From Sphingomonas sanguinis NBRC 13937 (lineage in GTDB: Bacteria > Pseudomonadota > Alphaproteobacteria > Sphingomonadales > Sphingomonadaceae), in NCBI RefSeq assembly GCF_001591005.1, contig NZ_BCTY01000019.1, positions 1 to 60,745 of the forward strand: 60,745 bases of DNA. The letters run 5' to 3'. How positions within the stretch are numbered: the stretch's first letter is position 1; every line of letters begins with the position of its first letter. Both the position numbers and the translations under genes were made by a program. The notes beneath the pieces were generated by a model. The model was not told where the DNA came from. It searched no databases and saw only the letters and a list, made by a program, of their open reading frames with translations. Below, piece by piece: positions 19,247 to 31,475 of the stretch.

Positions 19247-20226
19247 TGCGGGATTTCGGTGTGGCCGCCAAAGCCGAAACGCATCGCCGACAGCACCTTG
19301 TCGCCATAGGTATGCTCGACCCGGCTGCGATAGCGCGCGAAGAGCGAGGCGGTCAGGACATTGGCGGGGACCTTTTCCTCCATCGCCGCGTCGATTGTCC
19401 ACTGGCCCTCGCCGGAATCAGCGACATGGCCCGAGAACTGTTCGAGCATCTCGTCCTTGGCCAGCGCGATCGCGGTCAGGTCGAGCAGCCAGGAGGAGAT
19501 CACGCTGCCGCGACGCCACACCTCAGCGATGTCGGTCAGGTTCAGGTCGAAGCGTTCGTCCTCGGGTAGCTTGTCGCTGTTCTTCGACTTCAGAATGTCG
19601 AAGCCCTCGGCATAGGCCTGCATCAGACCATATTCGATGCCGTTGTGGATCATCTTCACGAAGTGACCCGCACCCGCCGGTCCGGCATGGATATAGCCCT
19701 TCTCGGCCCGCTCATCGACCTTGTCGGCGACGCGACCCGGTGTGCGGACGATGGTCCCCAGGCCCGGTGCCAGCGCGTCGAAGATCGGATCGAGATGGTC
19801 AACCGTTTCCTTGTCGCCGCCGATCATCATGCAATAGCCGCGCTCCAGGCCCCAGACGCCGCCCGAGGTGCCGACATCGACATAATGAATGCCCTGCTCG
19901 GCCAGCATCTTGGCGCGGCGAATGTCGTCCTTGTAGAAGCTGTTGCCGCCGTCGATGATGACATCACCGTCCTTGGCGAGCTTGGCGATTTCCGCGATCG
20001 TGTCCTCGGTCGGGCCACCGGCGGGCAGCATGACCCACCAGATCGCCTTGTCGGCGAGCTTGGTGGCCATGTCCGACAAGCCCGTGGCGGCCTCCGCGCC
20101 GTCCTTGGCGAGCGTCTGCACCGCCTCGTCGCTGCGATCCCAGGCCACCACCTGATGCCCAGCCTGCATCAGGCGGCGTGCGATATTGCCACCCATGCGG
20201 CCAAGGCCGACCAGACCGATCTTCAT
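19243..20226 (-). CDS. gnd: 6-phosphogluconate dehydrogenase (decarboxylating), short type
   Basis: A 327-residue oxidative pentose-phosphate enzyme (6-phosphogluconate to ribulose 5-phosphate, CO2 and NAD(P)H). [20 protein letters not shown] is the cofactor fold, [14 protein letters not shown] and [20 protein letters not shown] are diagnostic, and [20 protein letters not shown] contains the catalytic lysine and histidine. The length matches the shorter GndA/YqeC class rather than the roughly 470-residue enzyme. ATG 20226 follows GGAGTT; an ATG four codons upstream is less well placed. It starts a four-gene overlapping group ending in bphO. Confidence 0.93.
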   Translation of the reverse strand: MKIGLVGLGRMGGNIARRLMQAGHQVVAWDRSDEAVQTLAKDGAEAATGLSDMATKLADKAIWWVMLPAGGPTEDTIAEIAKLAKDGDVIIDGGNSFYKDDIRRAKMLAEQGIHYVDVGTSGGVWGLERGYCMMIGGDKETVDHLDPIFDALAPGLGTIVRTPGRVADKVDERAEKGYIHAGPAGAGHFVKMIHNGIEYGLMQAYAEGFDILKSKNSDKLPEDERFDLNLTDIAEVWRRGSVISSWLLDLTAIALAKDEMLEQFSGHVADSGEGQWTIDAAMEEKVPANVLTASLFARYRSRVEHTYGDKVLSAMRFGFGGHTEIPQ

Positions 20227-20252
20227 GCGGAACTCCATTTGTTTTTGGTCAG

Positions 20253-20293
20253 GTAAAAGAGAAAGGCCCCCTCCCCGCTTCGGGGAGGGGGCC
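20253..20293 (-). terminator. Rho-independent terminator after tal
   Basis: Between tal and gnd on the minus strand. A perfect 12-bp stem (20265-20276 with 20282-20293, GGCCCCCTCCCC type) has a five-base loop that can close by one more pair, and is followed on the minus strand by TTTCTCTTTT. It separates rpiA-tkt-tal from gnd and its followers, so gnd must have another promoter or depend on read-through. Confidence 0.88.
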
Positions 20294-20300
20294 TGTCAGA

Positions 20301-21425
20301 TCAGGCCTTGGCGGGCTGCTTCTGCCCGATCGCGCCGAGCAGATCGTCGAACGCCTTGACGAAGGAGGCGACCCCCTCGGCCACCAGCGTGTCGGTCACG
20401 CCGTTCAGGTCCAGACCCAGCCGCTCGGCTTCGGCCAGGACGTGCTTGGCGTCGTCGATATCGGCGGTCAGCGTCTCGGCCACCGTGCCATGATCGCGGA
20501 AGGCGTCCATGGTCTTGGGCGGCATGGTATTGACCGTGTCCGGCCCGATCAGCGTGTCGATATAGAGCGTGTCGGGGAAGGACGGGTCCTTGGTCCCCGT
20601 CGACGCCCAGAGCAGACGCTGCGGCTGCGCACCCTTGGCGGCCAGCGCCTGCCAGCGGTCGGACTTCAGGAAGTCCAGATACCATTGATACGCCATCTTG
20701 GCGTTGGCGATGGCGACCTTGCCACGGACGGCCTTGAGGGCGTCCGCTTCCGCATCACCGGCGGCGACGCGCTCGTCGATCTTCTTGTCGATCGCCGAGT
20801 CGATACGGCTGATGAAGAAGCTGGCGACGCTGGCGATCCGGTCGATCGGCTGCCCGGCCTTCACCCGCTCTTCCAGGCCCGCCGCATAAGCCTCGGCCAC
20901 CTTGATATAGGCGTCGACCGAGAAGAGCAGCGTCACGTTGACGTTGATCCCCTTGGCGATGGTCGCCGAGATCGCCGGAGCGCCCGCGTCGGTGCCCGGA
21001 ATCTTGATCATCAGGTTCGGGCGGTCGACCGCGTGCCACAGCTTTTCGGCCTCGGCGATGGTCGCGTCGGTGTCGTCGGCGATGTAGGGCGACACCTCCA
21101 GGCTGACATAGCCGTCCTTGGCGTCGAGCTTGTCATAGACCGGCTTCAGCGTTTCCGCCGCCGCCTTGATGTCCTGGATCGCCAGATGCTCGTAACGGTC
21201 GATGGTCGCCGCGCCGGGGTTCTCCTTGTCGAAGGCGGCGAGCGTGGCGTCATAGGCGTCGCCATGCCCCATCGCCTTTTCAAAGATCGACGGGTTGGAG
21301 GTGACGCCGGTCAGCCCGTCCTCGGTGACGAGCTTTTCCAAGCCCTTCGCCTCGAGAAACTTGCGATCGACGAAATCGAGCCAGGGGGCGCAGCCCTTGG
21401 CGCCCAGTTCCGACAGCTTGCTCAT
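20301..21425 (-). CDS. tal: Transaldolase
   Basis: A 374-residue transaldolase of the longer bacterial type, transferring dihydroxyacetone units between sugar phosphates. DGLTGVTSNPSIFEKAM is the N-terminal signature, and NLMIKIPGTDAG carries the Schiff-base lysine (residue 141). LLWASTGTKDPSFPDTLYID and NTMPPKTMDAF are also characteristic. ATG 21425 overlaps the tkt stop by one base (TGATG); a GTG one codon earlier is less likely. It ends the rpiA-tkt-tal group and is followed by a strong terminator. Confidence 0.95.
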   Translation of the reverse strand: MSKLSELGAKGCAPWLDFVDRKFLEAKGLEKLVTEDGLTGVTSNPSIFEKAMGHGDAYDATLAAFDKENPGAATIDRYEHLAIQDIKAAAETLKPVYDKLDAKDGYVSLEVSPYIADDTDATIAEAEKLWHAVDRPNLMIKIPGTDAGAPAISATIAKGINVNVTLLFSVDAYIKVAEAYAAGLEERVKAGQPIDRIASVASFFISRIDSAIDKKIDERVAAGDAEADALKAVRGKVAIANAKMAYQWYLDFLKSDRWQALAAKGAQPQRLLWASTGTKDPSFPDTLYIDTLIGPDTVNTMPPKTMDAFRDHGTVAETLTADIDDAKHVLAEAERLGLDLNGVTDTLVAEGVASFVKAFDDLLGAIGQKQPAKA

Positions 21426-23506
21426 CACTTGGTCTCCAGCATTTCGCGGGCCACCTTCACGACATTGTCATGGGTGAAGCCATACTTGTCCTGCAACTTG
21501 GCGAGCGGAGCCGAGGCCCCGAAGGTCGACATGGTGATCGTGCGACCGTCGAAGCCGACATAGCGGTCCCAGCCGATCGACCCGGCCTGCTCGACCGCCA
21601 GACGCTTGGTCACGGTCTTCGGCAGCACGCTGTCCTTGTAGCCTGCGTCCTGCAGCTCGAAGCGATACCAGCTGGGCAGCGAGACGACGCGCGCCTTCAC
21701 GCCATCTGCCTTCAGCGTCTCATACGCTTCCGTCACCAGCGACAGTTCCGACCCCGTTGCGATGAGGATGATGTCGGGTGTGCCGTCGCAATCCGCAAGG
21801 ACGTAGCCGCCTTTCTTCACGCCCGATGCCGGTGCGTACTTGCTGCGATCCAGGGTCGGCAGCGCCTGACGCGAGAAGATCAGCGCGGTCGGGTGGCTGG
21901 CCGACTCGACGGCGCAGCGCCATGCCTCGGCCACTTCGTTCGCATCGCCGGGGCGGATGGTGTCGAGGCCCGGGATCGCACGCAGCGTCGCCAGATGCTC
22001 GATCGGCTGGTGGGTCGGGCCGTCTTCGCCGACGCCGATCGAGTCGTGCGTGAAGACGAAGGTCGCGCCCAGCTCCATGATCGCGGCGAGGCGGATCGGC
22101 GCGCGCATGTAATCCGAGAAGACCAGGAAGGTCGCGCCGTAGGAGCGCAGGTGCGACAGCGCCATGCCGTCGACGATCGCGCCCATCGAATGCTCACGCA
22201 CGCCGAAGTGCATGTTGCGGCCTTCATAGCTGCCCGCTTGGAACGAACCGCCGTCCTTGATCAGCGTCTTGGTCGAGGGCGCGAGGTCGGCCGACCCGCC
22301 GATCAGCCACGGCACCTTGGCGGCGATGGCATTCTGCACCTTGCCGCCCGAGTCGCGGCTGGCGACGCCCTTGGCATCCGCCTCGAACACCGGAATGTCG
22401 GCATCCCAGCCCTCTGGCAGCTTATCGGCGAGCATCGCGTCCAGCTCGGCGGCGAGCTCGGGATATTCGGTGCGATAGCGGTCGGTCATCGCGACCCATT
22501 CGTCGCGCAGCGGCTTGCCGCGCGCTTCGATGGCACCCTGGAACGCCTTGCGCACGCCGTCGGGCACCAGGAACTTGGCATCCTCGGGCCAGCCATAGGC
22601 CTTCTTCGTGGCGCGGATCGCGTCCTCGCCCAGCGGCTCGCCATGCGCCTTCTCGCTGCCCGCTTTGGGGCTGCCATAGCCGATGACCGACTTCACGACG
22701 ATGAAGGTCGGCTTGTCGGTGGTCGCCTTGAAAGTGTCGAGCGCGGCGGTCAGCGCGGCGACGTCGTTAGCATCGTCGACGTGCAGAACGTTCCAGCCAT
22801 AGGCCTCGAACCGCTTGGCGACGTCTTCGTCGAACGCGATGTCGGTGCCACCCTCGATCGAAATCTGGTTCGAGTCGTAGATCCAGCACAGGTTCGACAG
22901 CTTGAGATGCCCGGCGGTCGAGGCGGCTTCCGACGCGACGCCTTCCATCATGTCGCCGTCGCCGCACACGACATAGACGTCATGGTCGAAGATCGGGAAA
23001 CCCTCGCGGTTGAAGTGCGCGGCCAGCCAGCGCTCGGCGATCGCCATGCCGACCGAGTTGCCGCAACCCGCGCCCAGCGGACCGGTCGTCGTCTCGACGC
23101 CCGTCGTATGGCGATATTCCGGGTGGCCGGGGGTCTTCGAATTCAGTTGGCGGAAGCCCTTCAGGTCTTCGAGGCTGAGCGCAGGCTTGCCCGACTTTTT
23201 ACCTTCCGCATCAATCTCTTCGATGCCCGCCAGATGGATCAGCGAATAGAGCAGCATCGAGGCGTGGCCGACCGACAGCACGAAGCGGTCGCGATTGGGC
23301 CAATCGGCATGGGCCGGATCGTAACGCAGGAATTTCGACCAGACGGTATGACCGACCGGGGCCAGCGCCATGGGGGTGCCGGGATGGCCCGAATTGGCCT
23401 GCTGCACCGCGTCCATCGACAGTGTACGGATGGTGTCGATGGTCAGGCGCTCGATCGACCCGTCTTCGTGGAGATGCGAGTCGGCGTTGATGGTGGCATC
23501 GGTCAT
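21425..23506 (-). CDS. tkt: Transketolase
   Basis: A 693-residue thiamine-diphosphate enzyme that moves two-carbon ketol units between pentose-pathway sugars. It has [20 protein letters not shown], the ThDP-binding [20 protein letters not shown] with the downstream DSN, and the pyrimidine-domain [20 protein letters not shown]-type segment (here [19 protein letters not shown]). I use ATG 23506 ([16 protein letters not shown]) with AAGG upstream; longer reading adds a non-conserved stretch. The gap to rpiA is 74 bp and it is coupled to tal. Confidence 0.96.
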   Translation of the reverse strand: [693 protein letters not shown]

Positions 23507-23580
23507 GAAACTGGCCTTATCCTTACATTCTGCGACCGAGCGCTGCCGCGAACGGTCAGGGTTGCCATGCATGGGCCGCC

Positions 23581-24252
23581 TTAGCGCGGGTTCCGCCCCC
23601 GTTCCAGCCGGGTAACGATCCCGTCCTCGGCAATATAGGCGGCGTCGATTTCACTGAGGAACAGGCCGTGCCCGACGACGCCGGGGATGGCCATCAGGGC
23701 ATTCGCCAAGCTATGCGGGGCGGCATCGTCCCAGCCATGACCATCGATCACGATATTGCCGTTGTCGGTCACATAATCGGGCCGTTCGACACAGTGTACG
23801 AACATCTGCGCAAGCCGCAGCGACGCATAGCCACGCGCGAAAGGCAGTATCTCGACCGGCAACGGCGTCGCGCCCAGTCGGGTCACGCGCTTGGAACCGT
23901 CAGCGATCACGATCATCCGGTCGGCGGCGGCGGCCACGACCTTTTCCCGTACCATCGCGCCGCCTGCACCCTTCACGGCGCGCAGCCGTGCATCGATCGC
24001 ATCCGCGCCATCGATCACAAGGTCGACCCGCGCCACCGAGTCGAACGGCCGCACCTTCAACCCCAGGCGGGTCGCCAGCGCAGCGCTTGCCTCGGATGTC
24101 GCGACGGTTTCGATAGCCAGACGTCGCTCGGAAAGGGCGGCAATGGCATGGGCCGCGGTCGAACCCGTGCCTAGGCCGACGAGCATATTGTCGCACACCT
24201 CATCAACCGCTGCGGCAGCGGCCAGGCGTTTATCGGCGTCGCGGTCGGTCAT
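23581..24252 (-). CDS. rpiA: Ribose-5-phosphate isomerase A
   Basis: A 223-residue isomerase of ribose 5-phosphate and ribulose 5-phosphate. It shows the RpiA phosphate loop MLVGLGTGSTAAHAIAALSE, the catalytic stretch LVIDGADAIDARLRAVKGAG-GAMVREK (aspartates and the KGGGG-like KGAGG loop), VIADGSKRV, and VTDNGNIVID. ATG 24252 follows AAAGGG with good spacing and yields the family's usual length. It is the first gene of the rpiA-tkt-tal group and is divergent from the RND efflux operon. Confidence 0.93.
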   Translation of the reverse strand: MTDRDADKRLAAAAAVDEVCDNMLVGLGTGSTAAHAIAALSERRLAIETVATSEASAALATRLGLKVRPFDSVARVDLVIDGADAIDARLRAVKGAGGAMVREKVVAAAADRMIVIADGSKRVTRLGATPLPVEILPFARGYASLRLAQMFVHCVERPDYVTDNGNIVIDGHGWDDAAPHSLANALMAIPGVVGHGLFLSEIDAAYIAEDGIVTRLERGRNPR

Positions 24253-24386
24253 GCCCTTTGAAAATGCGCCAGAAACCCAAAGGCTCCCGCGCCCTTCGCT
24301 TTTGTAGCCGCGCGACAAGTTGCGACAATTAAGGCGGGCGATTTAGGCCATCATCGCTTGCCTTTCGGAACCGCCCTCGTGCAATT

Positions 24387-24398
24387 TGACACGTGTCA
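24387..24398. promoter_or_regulatory. Perfect 12-bp palindrome upstream of the efflux operon
   Basis: TGACACGTGTCA is a perfect palindrome in the 207-bp gap between rpiA (minus) and the RND adaptor (plus), 62 bp before the adaptor start. It overlaps a TTGACA that could be a -35 element. The symmetry suits a dimeric repressor such as TetR or MarR, but no regulator gene is adjacent. Role inferred only from position and symmetry. Confidence 0.4.
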
Positions 24399-24459
24399 GC
24401 AACGTTTCGCCGGTTCGCGCATTTAGGCGCGGGCCGTAACCGCGGCGAATCTCAGGCAG

Positions 24460-25701
24460 GTGAACGAATTGAACTTTGCAGGCTTTCGCGGGCACCGGGT
24501 GCTCGCCGGTACGGCCATGGCGCTCGCGCTGGTGAGCCTGTCGGCATGTGGTGGCAGCGAGAAGGGCGGCGCGTCCAAGGGCCGCGCCGGTGCCCAGCAG
24601 ACCCCGACCGTCGGCTTCGTGACCGTGCAGCCGACCAACGCGCCGATCGTGACCGAACTGGCGGCGCGTACCAGCGCCTTTGAAAGCTCCGACGTCCGCC
24701 CGCAGGTGACCGGTGTCATCCGCCGCCGCCTGTTCACCGAGGGCACGCTCGTCAAGCGTGGCCAGCCGCTCTACGAAATCGATCCCCGCCTCTATCGCGC
24801 CGCCGCCAACCAGGCCGCCGCCAACCTGCAAAGCGCGCAGGCCAATGCCGAGGCGACGAAGACGCTCGCCGACCGCTATCGTCCGCTGGCGCAGATCGAG
24901 GCTATCTCGAAGCAGGACTATACCAACGCGCAGGCCAGCGCCCGGCAGGCCGCCGCCCAGGTCGCACAGACCCGCGCCGCGCTGGAAACCGCACGCGTCA
25001 ACCTGCAATTCACCACCGTCCCCGCGCCGATTACCGGGCGCATCGGCCGTTCGCTGTTCACCGTCGGCGCGCTGGTGAGCGCGAACCAGACCGATCCGCT
25101 GGCACAGATCCAGCGGCTTGACCCGATCTTCGTCGATATCCAGCAATCGGCCAGCGACCTGCTCTCGCTGCGTCGCAGCCTGGGTGCACGTGACGGCCTG
25201 ATCCCCGCCAGCGCGAACGTGAATCTGCGGCTGGAGGACGGCACCGATTACGGCCAGACCGGCAAGGTCGAATTTGCCGAGGCGGTCGTCGATCCGCAGA
25301 CCGGCACCGTCACGCTGCGCGCCCGCTTCCCGAATCCCCAGGGGCTGCTGCTGCCCGGTATGTTCGTGCGCGCGCAGTTCGCGCAGGCGATCGACACCAG
25401 CGCCTATCTGGTCCCGCAACAGGCGATTTCGCGCGATCCGAAGGGCAATGCGACGTTGTTCGTCGTCGGCGCCGACGACAAGGTGCAGGAACGGAAGGTC
25501 AAGGCCGAGCGCACGCAGGGCGCCTATTGGGTGGTGACCGATGGCCTGAAGGCCGGCGACAAGGTGGTGACGCAGGGCCTGGCGAACCTTCGCCCAGGCC
25601 AGAGCGTCCGGGCGGTGCCCGCCAACAGCCCGCAAAAGGTTCAGCCCCCCTCGCCCGAGCAGTTGAAGAAGATGCAGGCGGCCAAGGGTAAGGCGGGCTG
25701 A
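24460..25701 (+). CDS. RND efflux periplasmic adaptor lipoprotein (AcrA/MexA family)
   Basis: A 413-residue membrane-fusion protein. The signal ends with the lipobox LSAC, so the mature cysteine is probably lipidated. Barrel-sandwich halves (TEGTLVKRGQPLYEIDPRLY and TTVPAPITGRIGRSLFTVGA) flank an alpha-helical hairpin; a beta-barrel domain (TVTLRARFPNPQGLLLPGMF) follows. I start at GTG 24460, which gives a plausible signal peptide; ATG 24517 would leave a very short one. It links the inner-membrane pump to the outer-membrane factor encoded downstream. Confidence 0.92.
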   Translation: MNELNFAGFRGHRVLAGTAMALALVSLSACGGSEKGGASKGRAGAQQTPTVGFVTVQPTNAPIVTELAARTSAFESSDVRPQVTGVIRRRLFTEGTLVKRGQPLYEIDPRLYRAAANQAAANLQSAQANAEATKTLADRYRPLAQIEAISKQDYTNAQASARQAAAQVAQTRAALETARVNLQFTTVPAPITGRIGRSLFTVGALVSANQTDPLAQIQRLDPIFVDIQQSASDLLSLRRSLGARDGLIPASANVNLRLEDGTDYGQTGKVEFAEAVVDPQTGTVTLRARFPNPQGLLLPGMFVRAQFAQAIDTSAYLVPQQAISRDPKGNATLFVVGADDKVQERKVKAERTQGAYWVVTDGLKAGDKVVTQGLANLRPGQSVRAVPANSPQKVQPPSPEQLKKMQAAKGKAG

Positions 25702-25708
25702 CCGGACC

Positions 25709-28935
<3,227 letters not shown>

Positions 28936-28936
<1 letters not shown>

Positions 28937-30510
28937 TGCGTATCCTGTCCCCCCTCCCTGCCCTGCTGCTCGCCGCCACCGCGCTGTCGGGCTGCTCGCT
29001 GGCCCCGAAATATGAGCGGCCCGCCACGCCTGTGCCGCCCTCCTGGCCAGTGGGCGACGCCTATCTCCGCCAGTCGGAGGCGGCGCTGCCGACGGTGCGC
29101 TATACCGACATCTTCCGCGATGCGCGGTTGCAGCAGCTGATCACCCAGGCGCTGGCCAACAACCGCGACCTGCGCGTGGCGGCGGCGAACATCGCCGCGA
29201 CCCGGGCGCAATATCGCATCCAGCGCGGCAGCCTGTTCCCCGAAGTCGATGCCTCGGGCCGCTACAGCTATACCGAGCGCGGATCGAGCGGTGCAGGGTC
29301 GCAGGCCGTCGGCGGGACGGGCACCGGCGGCACGGGAACGGGAACGGGAACGGGCATCGGTACAGGTAACGGCACCGGTGGTGTCGGAACCGGCACGGGC
29401 GGGACCGGCGGCACGGTCGTGACCGGCGCGAACGGGTCGGGCAGTGCCTGGTCGGTCAATCTGGGCACCACCGCGTTCGAGCTGGACCTGTTCGGCCGCG
29501 TCCGCTCGCTGACCGGCGCGGCGCTCGACCGTTACTTCGCGACCGAGGCGGCGGCGCGCGCGACCCGGCTGACCCTGGTCGGCGACATTGCCGATGCCTG
29601 GCTCAATTACGCCGCCAACCAGAGCCTGCTCGCCATCGCGCAGCAGACCGCCGCCAGTGCCGAACGCAGCGTCACGCTGACCCGCGCCCGGCTTCAGGGC
29701 GGGATTTCGCCGCGCACCGACCTGCGCCAGGCGGAACAGGTGCTGGCAACCGCCCAGGCCGACCTCGCGCTCCAGAAGACGGCGGTGGCGCAGGATATCA
29801 ACGCGCTGCAACTGCTGGTCGGCGCGCCCATCGATACCGCGCTCCTGCCTCGTTCGATCGAGGAAGCCTCGCCCACCATCGCGACGCTGCCCGCCGGGCT
29901 CGACTCAGGCATCCTGCTGCGTCGCCCGGACGTGGTGCAGGCCGAATATCTGCTACGCGCCGCCAATGGTCAGATCGGCGCGGCGCGCGCCGCGATGTTC
30001 CCCCGCATCTCGCTGACCGGGCTGGTCGGGTTCGCCAGCACCGCGCTGTCCTCACTCTTCTCGAGCGGCAGCTTCAACTATTCGGTCGCGCCCTCGGTCA
30101 GCTATCCGATCTTCCAGGCGGGGGCTGGCGTGGCCAATGTCCAATATTCCAGGGCGCAGCGCGACGCCGCGCTCGCGACCTATGAAAAGACGATCCAGAC
30201 CGCATTCCAGGAAACCGCCGACGCACTGGCTCGGCAGGGCACGATCGATGACCAGCTGGGGGCCAATCGTCGCTTCCTGAATGCTGCGGCCGATACCTAT
30301 CGATTGACCGAGGCCAGCTATCGCGGCGGGGTGACGCCGTTCCTGAATACGCTGGACGCGCAGCGATCGCTCTATTCGGCCCAGCGGACGGTGATCGCGA
30401 CGCAACTGACCGCCGCGACCAACCGGGTGACGCTGTACCGCGTGCTGGGTGGCGACTCGCTGCTGGAGGCAACGACGAATGGCCCCGTGGCGCTGAGCCC
30501 GGGGCAGTAA
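28936..30510 (+). CDS. Outer-membrane efflux lipoprotein (OprM/NodT family)
   Basis: A 524-residue outer-membrane channel subunit. The signal peptide ends in LSGC (cysteine 20) and is followed by the NodT-type SLAPKYERP. Two outer-membrane-efflux repeats are visible, with FELDLFGRVRSLTGAALDRY and LTRARLQGGISPRTDLRQAE, then SYPIFQAGAGVANVQYSRAQ. ATG 28936 overlaps the pump stop (TGATG). Unusually, residues 116-170 are an insertion rich in Gly and Thr, lying before the FELDLFGR motif where an extracellular beta-hairpin is expected. The rest of the protein has ordinary length. Confidence 0.95.
29311..29424 (+). repeat. In-frame GGC/ACN low-complexity tract in the efflux gene
   Basis: An imperfect run of GGCACGGG/GGAACGGG units coding for alternating glycine and threonine (about residues 126-163 of the outer-membrane factor). 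The units are degenerate at third positions, which suggests selection on protein composition or age rather than very recent slippage. All repeats stay in frame. Confidence 0.75.
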
Positions 30511-30521
30511 CGCTTATCCCC

Positions 30522-30550
30522 CACCCTTCCGGCGCTGGACCGGAAGGGTG
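30522..30550. terminator. Hairpin between efflux operon and phasin gene
   Basis: An 11-bp perfect stem (CACCCTTCCGG, 30522-30532, with CCGGAAGGGTG, 30540-30550) and a seven-base loop in the 54-bp gap between two convergent genes. There is no clear T-run on either side, so it is a candidate two-way terminator or transcript-end stabiliser rather than a textbook terminator. Confidence 0.55.
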
Positions 30551-30564
30551 AGGACAGCCGGATT

Positions 30565-30933
30565 TCAGTCCTGCTTCGTGCCCCGCGCCGCGCCGATCGC
30601 ATCGCGGCCGAACTGCACGATCATCTCGCCGATTTCACGCGCCTGCGACATGGAGCGATTGCCCTGTTCGCGCATGAATTCGCCCTGGATGCGCATGACC
30701 TCGGACAGGTCGCGTGCCGAAGCGGCCTCGCGCATGGCGGCAAAGGCTTCGCGCGCGTTGGTTTCGGCCTGATCGAGCATCTTCAGAGTCACCGCCGAAC
30801 CGCCCTCGGCCATTTTCTGGCCCGACGCCTGCATCGCCTCGCCCGCGCCCTTCATGCGGTCGGTAAAGGCGCCTGCGCCCATATCGCCGCCGATCGCACC
30901 CGCGCCGCCGCCATTTCCGATATCCTCGGCCAT
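30565..30933 (-). CDS. Phasin-family protein
   Basis: A 122-residue helical, alanine-rich protein. The central helices AVTLKMLDQAETNAREAFAA and SEVMRIQGEFMREQGNRSMS, then AREIGEMIVQFGRDAIG, resemble the Phasin_2 domain of proteins that coat polyhydroxyalkanoate granules. The N-terminus is glycine-rich and probably flexible. GGAGAAG precedes the ATG. It stands alone, convergent with the efflux operon; a PHA depolymerase gene lies at 49.2 kb. A possible EcfG-like promoter (GCAAC-N16-GGTT, one mismatch) lies upstream, in line with PHA genes being stress-induced in related bacteria. Confidence 0.8.
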   Translation of the reverse strand: MAEDIGNGGGAGAIGGDMGAGAFTDRMKGAGEAMQASGQKMAEGGSAVTLKMLDQAETNAREAFAAMREAASARDLSEVMRIQGEFMREQGNRSMSQAREIGEMIVQFGRDAIGAARGTKQD

Positions 30934-31019
30934 CCGTCTTCTCCTGTGGTTATGCCCGTCGCAATTGAACCCGCGGGGCTATCAAGAGTTGCACGGCATC
31001 CCGGCCGCGACCGATCGGA

Positions 31020-31475
31020 TCAGGCCCGGGCGAAATAGCCCGACAGGATCGCGACCATCTTGTCGGTCGCCAGCAGATCGCCGTCGGCATTCCGTTCTAT
31101 CCAGTCGCGCTGAATCAGAAGGCGAACCCAGCGCGCGCCCAAGGTGCCGGTCGGCGACAGACCCGCCGTCTCCAGCAGGGCCGCGTCACTCATCGGCGCC
31201 TCGGCCTGAAAAGCGGCCAGCGCAATCTGCCAGGCGGGGTCGCCGAACATGTCGACATCGGCCCCGAGGAAATCGCGCATGTCGCGGCGGTGACGGAGGA
31301 CCATCGCGGCGCACTCGCGCGGGGTGGGCACCCGCGGCGGGCGTGGCACCGGCACACCGCCGCCATCGCCGGAGATCGCCTGGATGCGGGCCTGCACGTC
31401 TGCCATGACGCTGGTGAAATGCGCAAAGCTCGCCCGATCCTCGGCCGGCCAATGCAGCAGTTGAAGGTCCGACAT
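31020..31475 (-). CDS. Winged-helix-like protein of unknown role
   Basis: A 151-residue protein I cannot name with certainty. The segment RRDMRDFLGADVDMFGDPAW followed by MSDAALLETAGLSPTGTLGA and RWVRLLIQRDWIERNADG reads like the FXXXLFXDPAW plus winged-helix arrangement I recall from small sphingomonad regulators, where a recognition helix precedes a two-stranded wing. The N-terminal 60 residues are unassigned, with a proline-rich linker (about 47-55). ATG 31475 overlaps the upstream membrane gene stop (TGATG), so the two are co-translated. DNA binding is an inference. Confidence 0.65.
   Translation of the reverse strand: MSDLQLLHWPAEDRASFAHFTSVMADVQARIQAISGDGGGVPVPRPPRVPTPRECAAMVLRHRRDMRDFLGADVDMFGDPAWQIALAAFQAEAPMSDAALLETAGLSPTGTLGARWVRLLIQRDWIERNADGDLLATDKMVAILSGYFARA

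Noticed and set aside
29311..29424. CRISPR-like or minisatellite array
   Set aside because: The repeats are short, degenerate, in frame and coding; there are no spacers.
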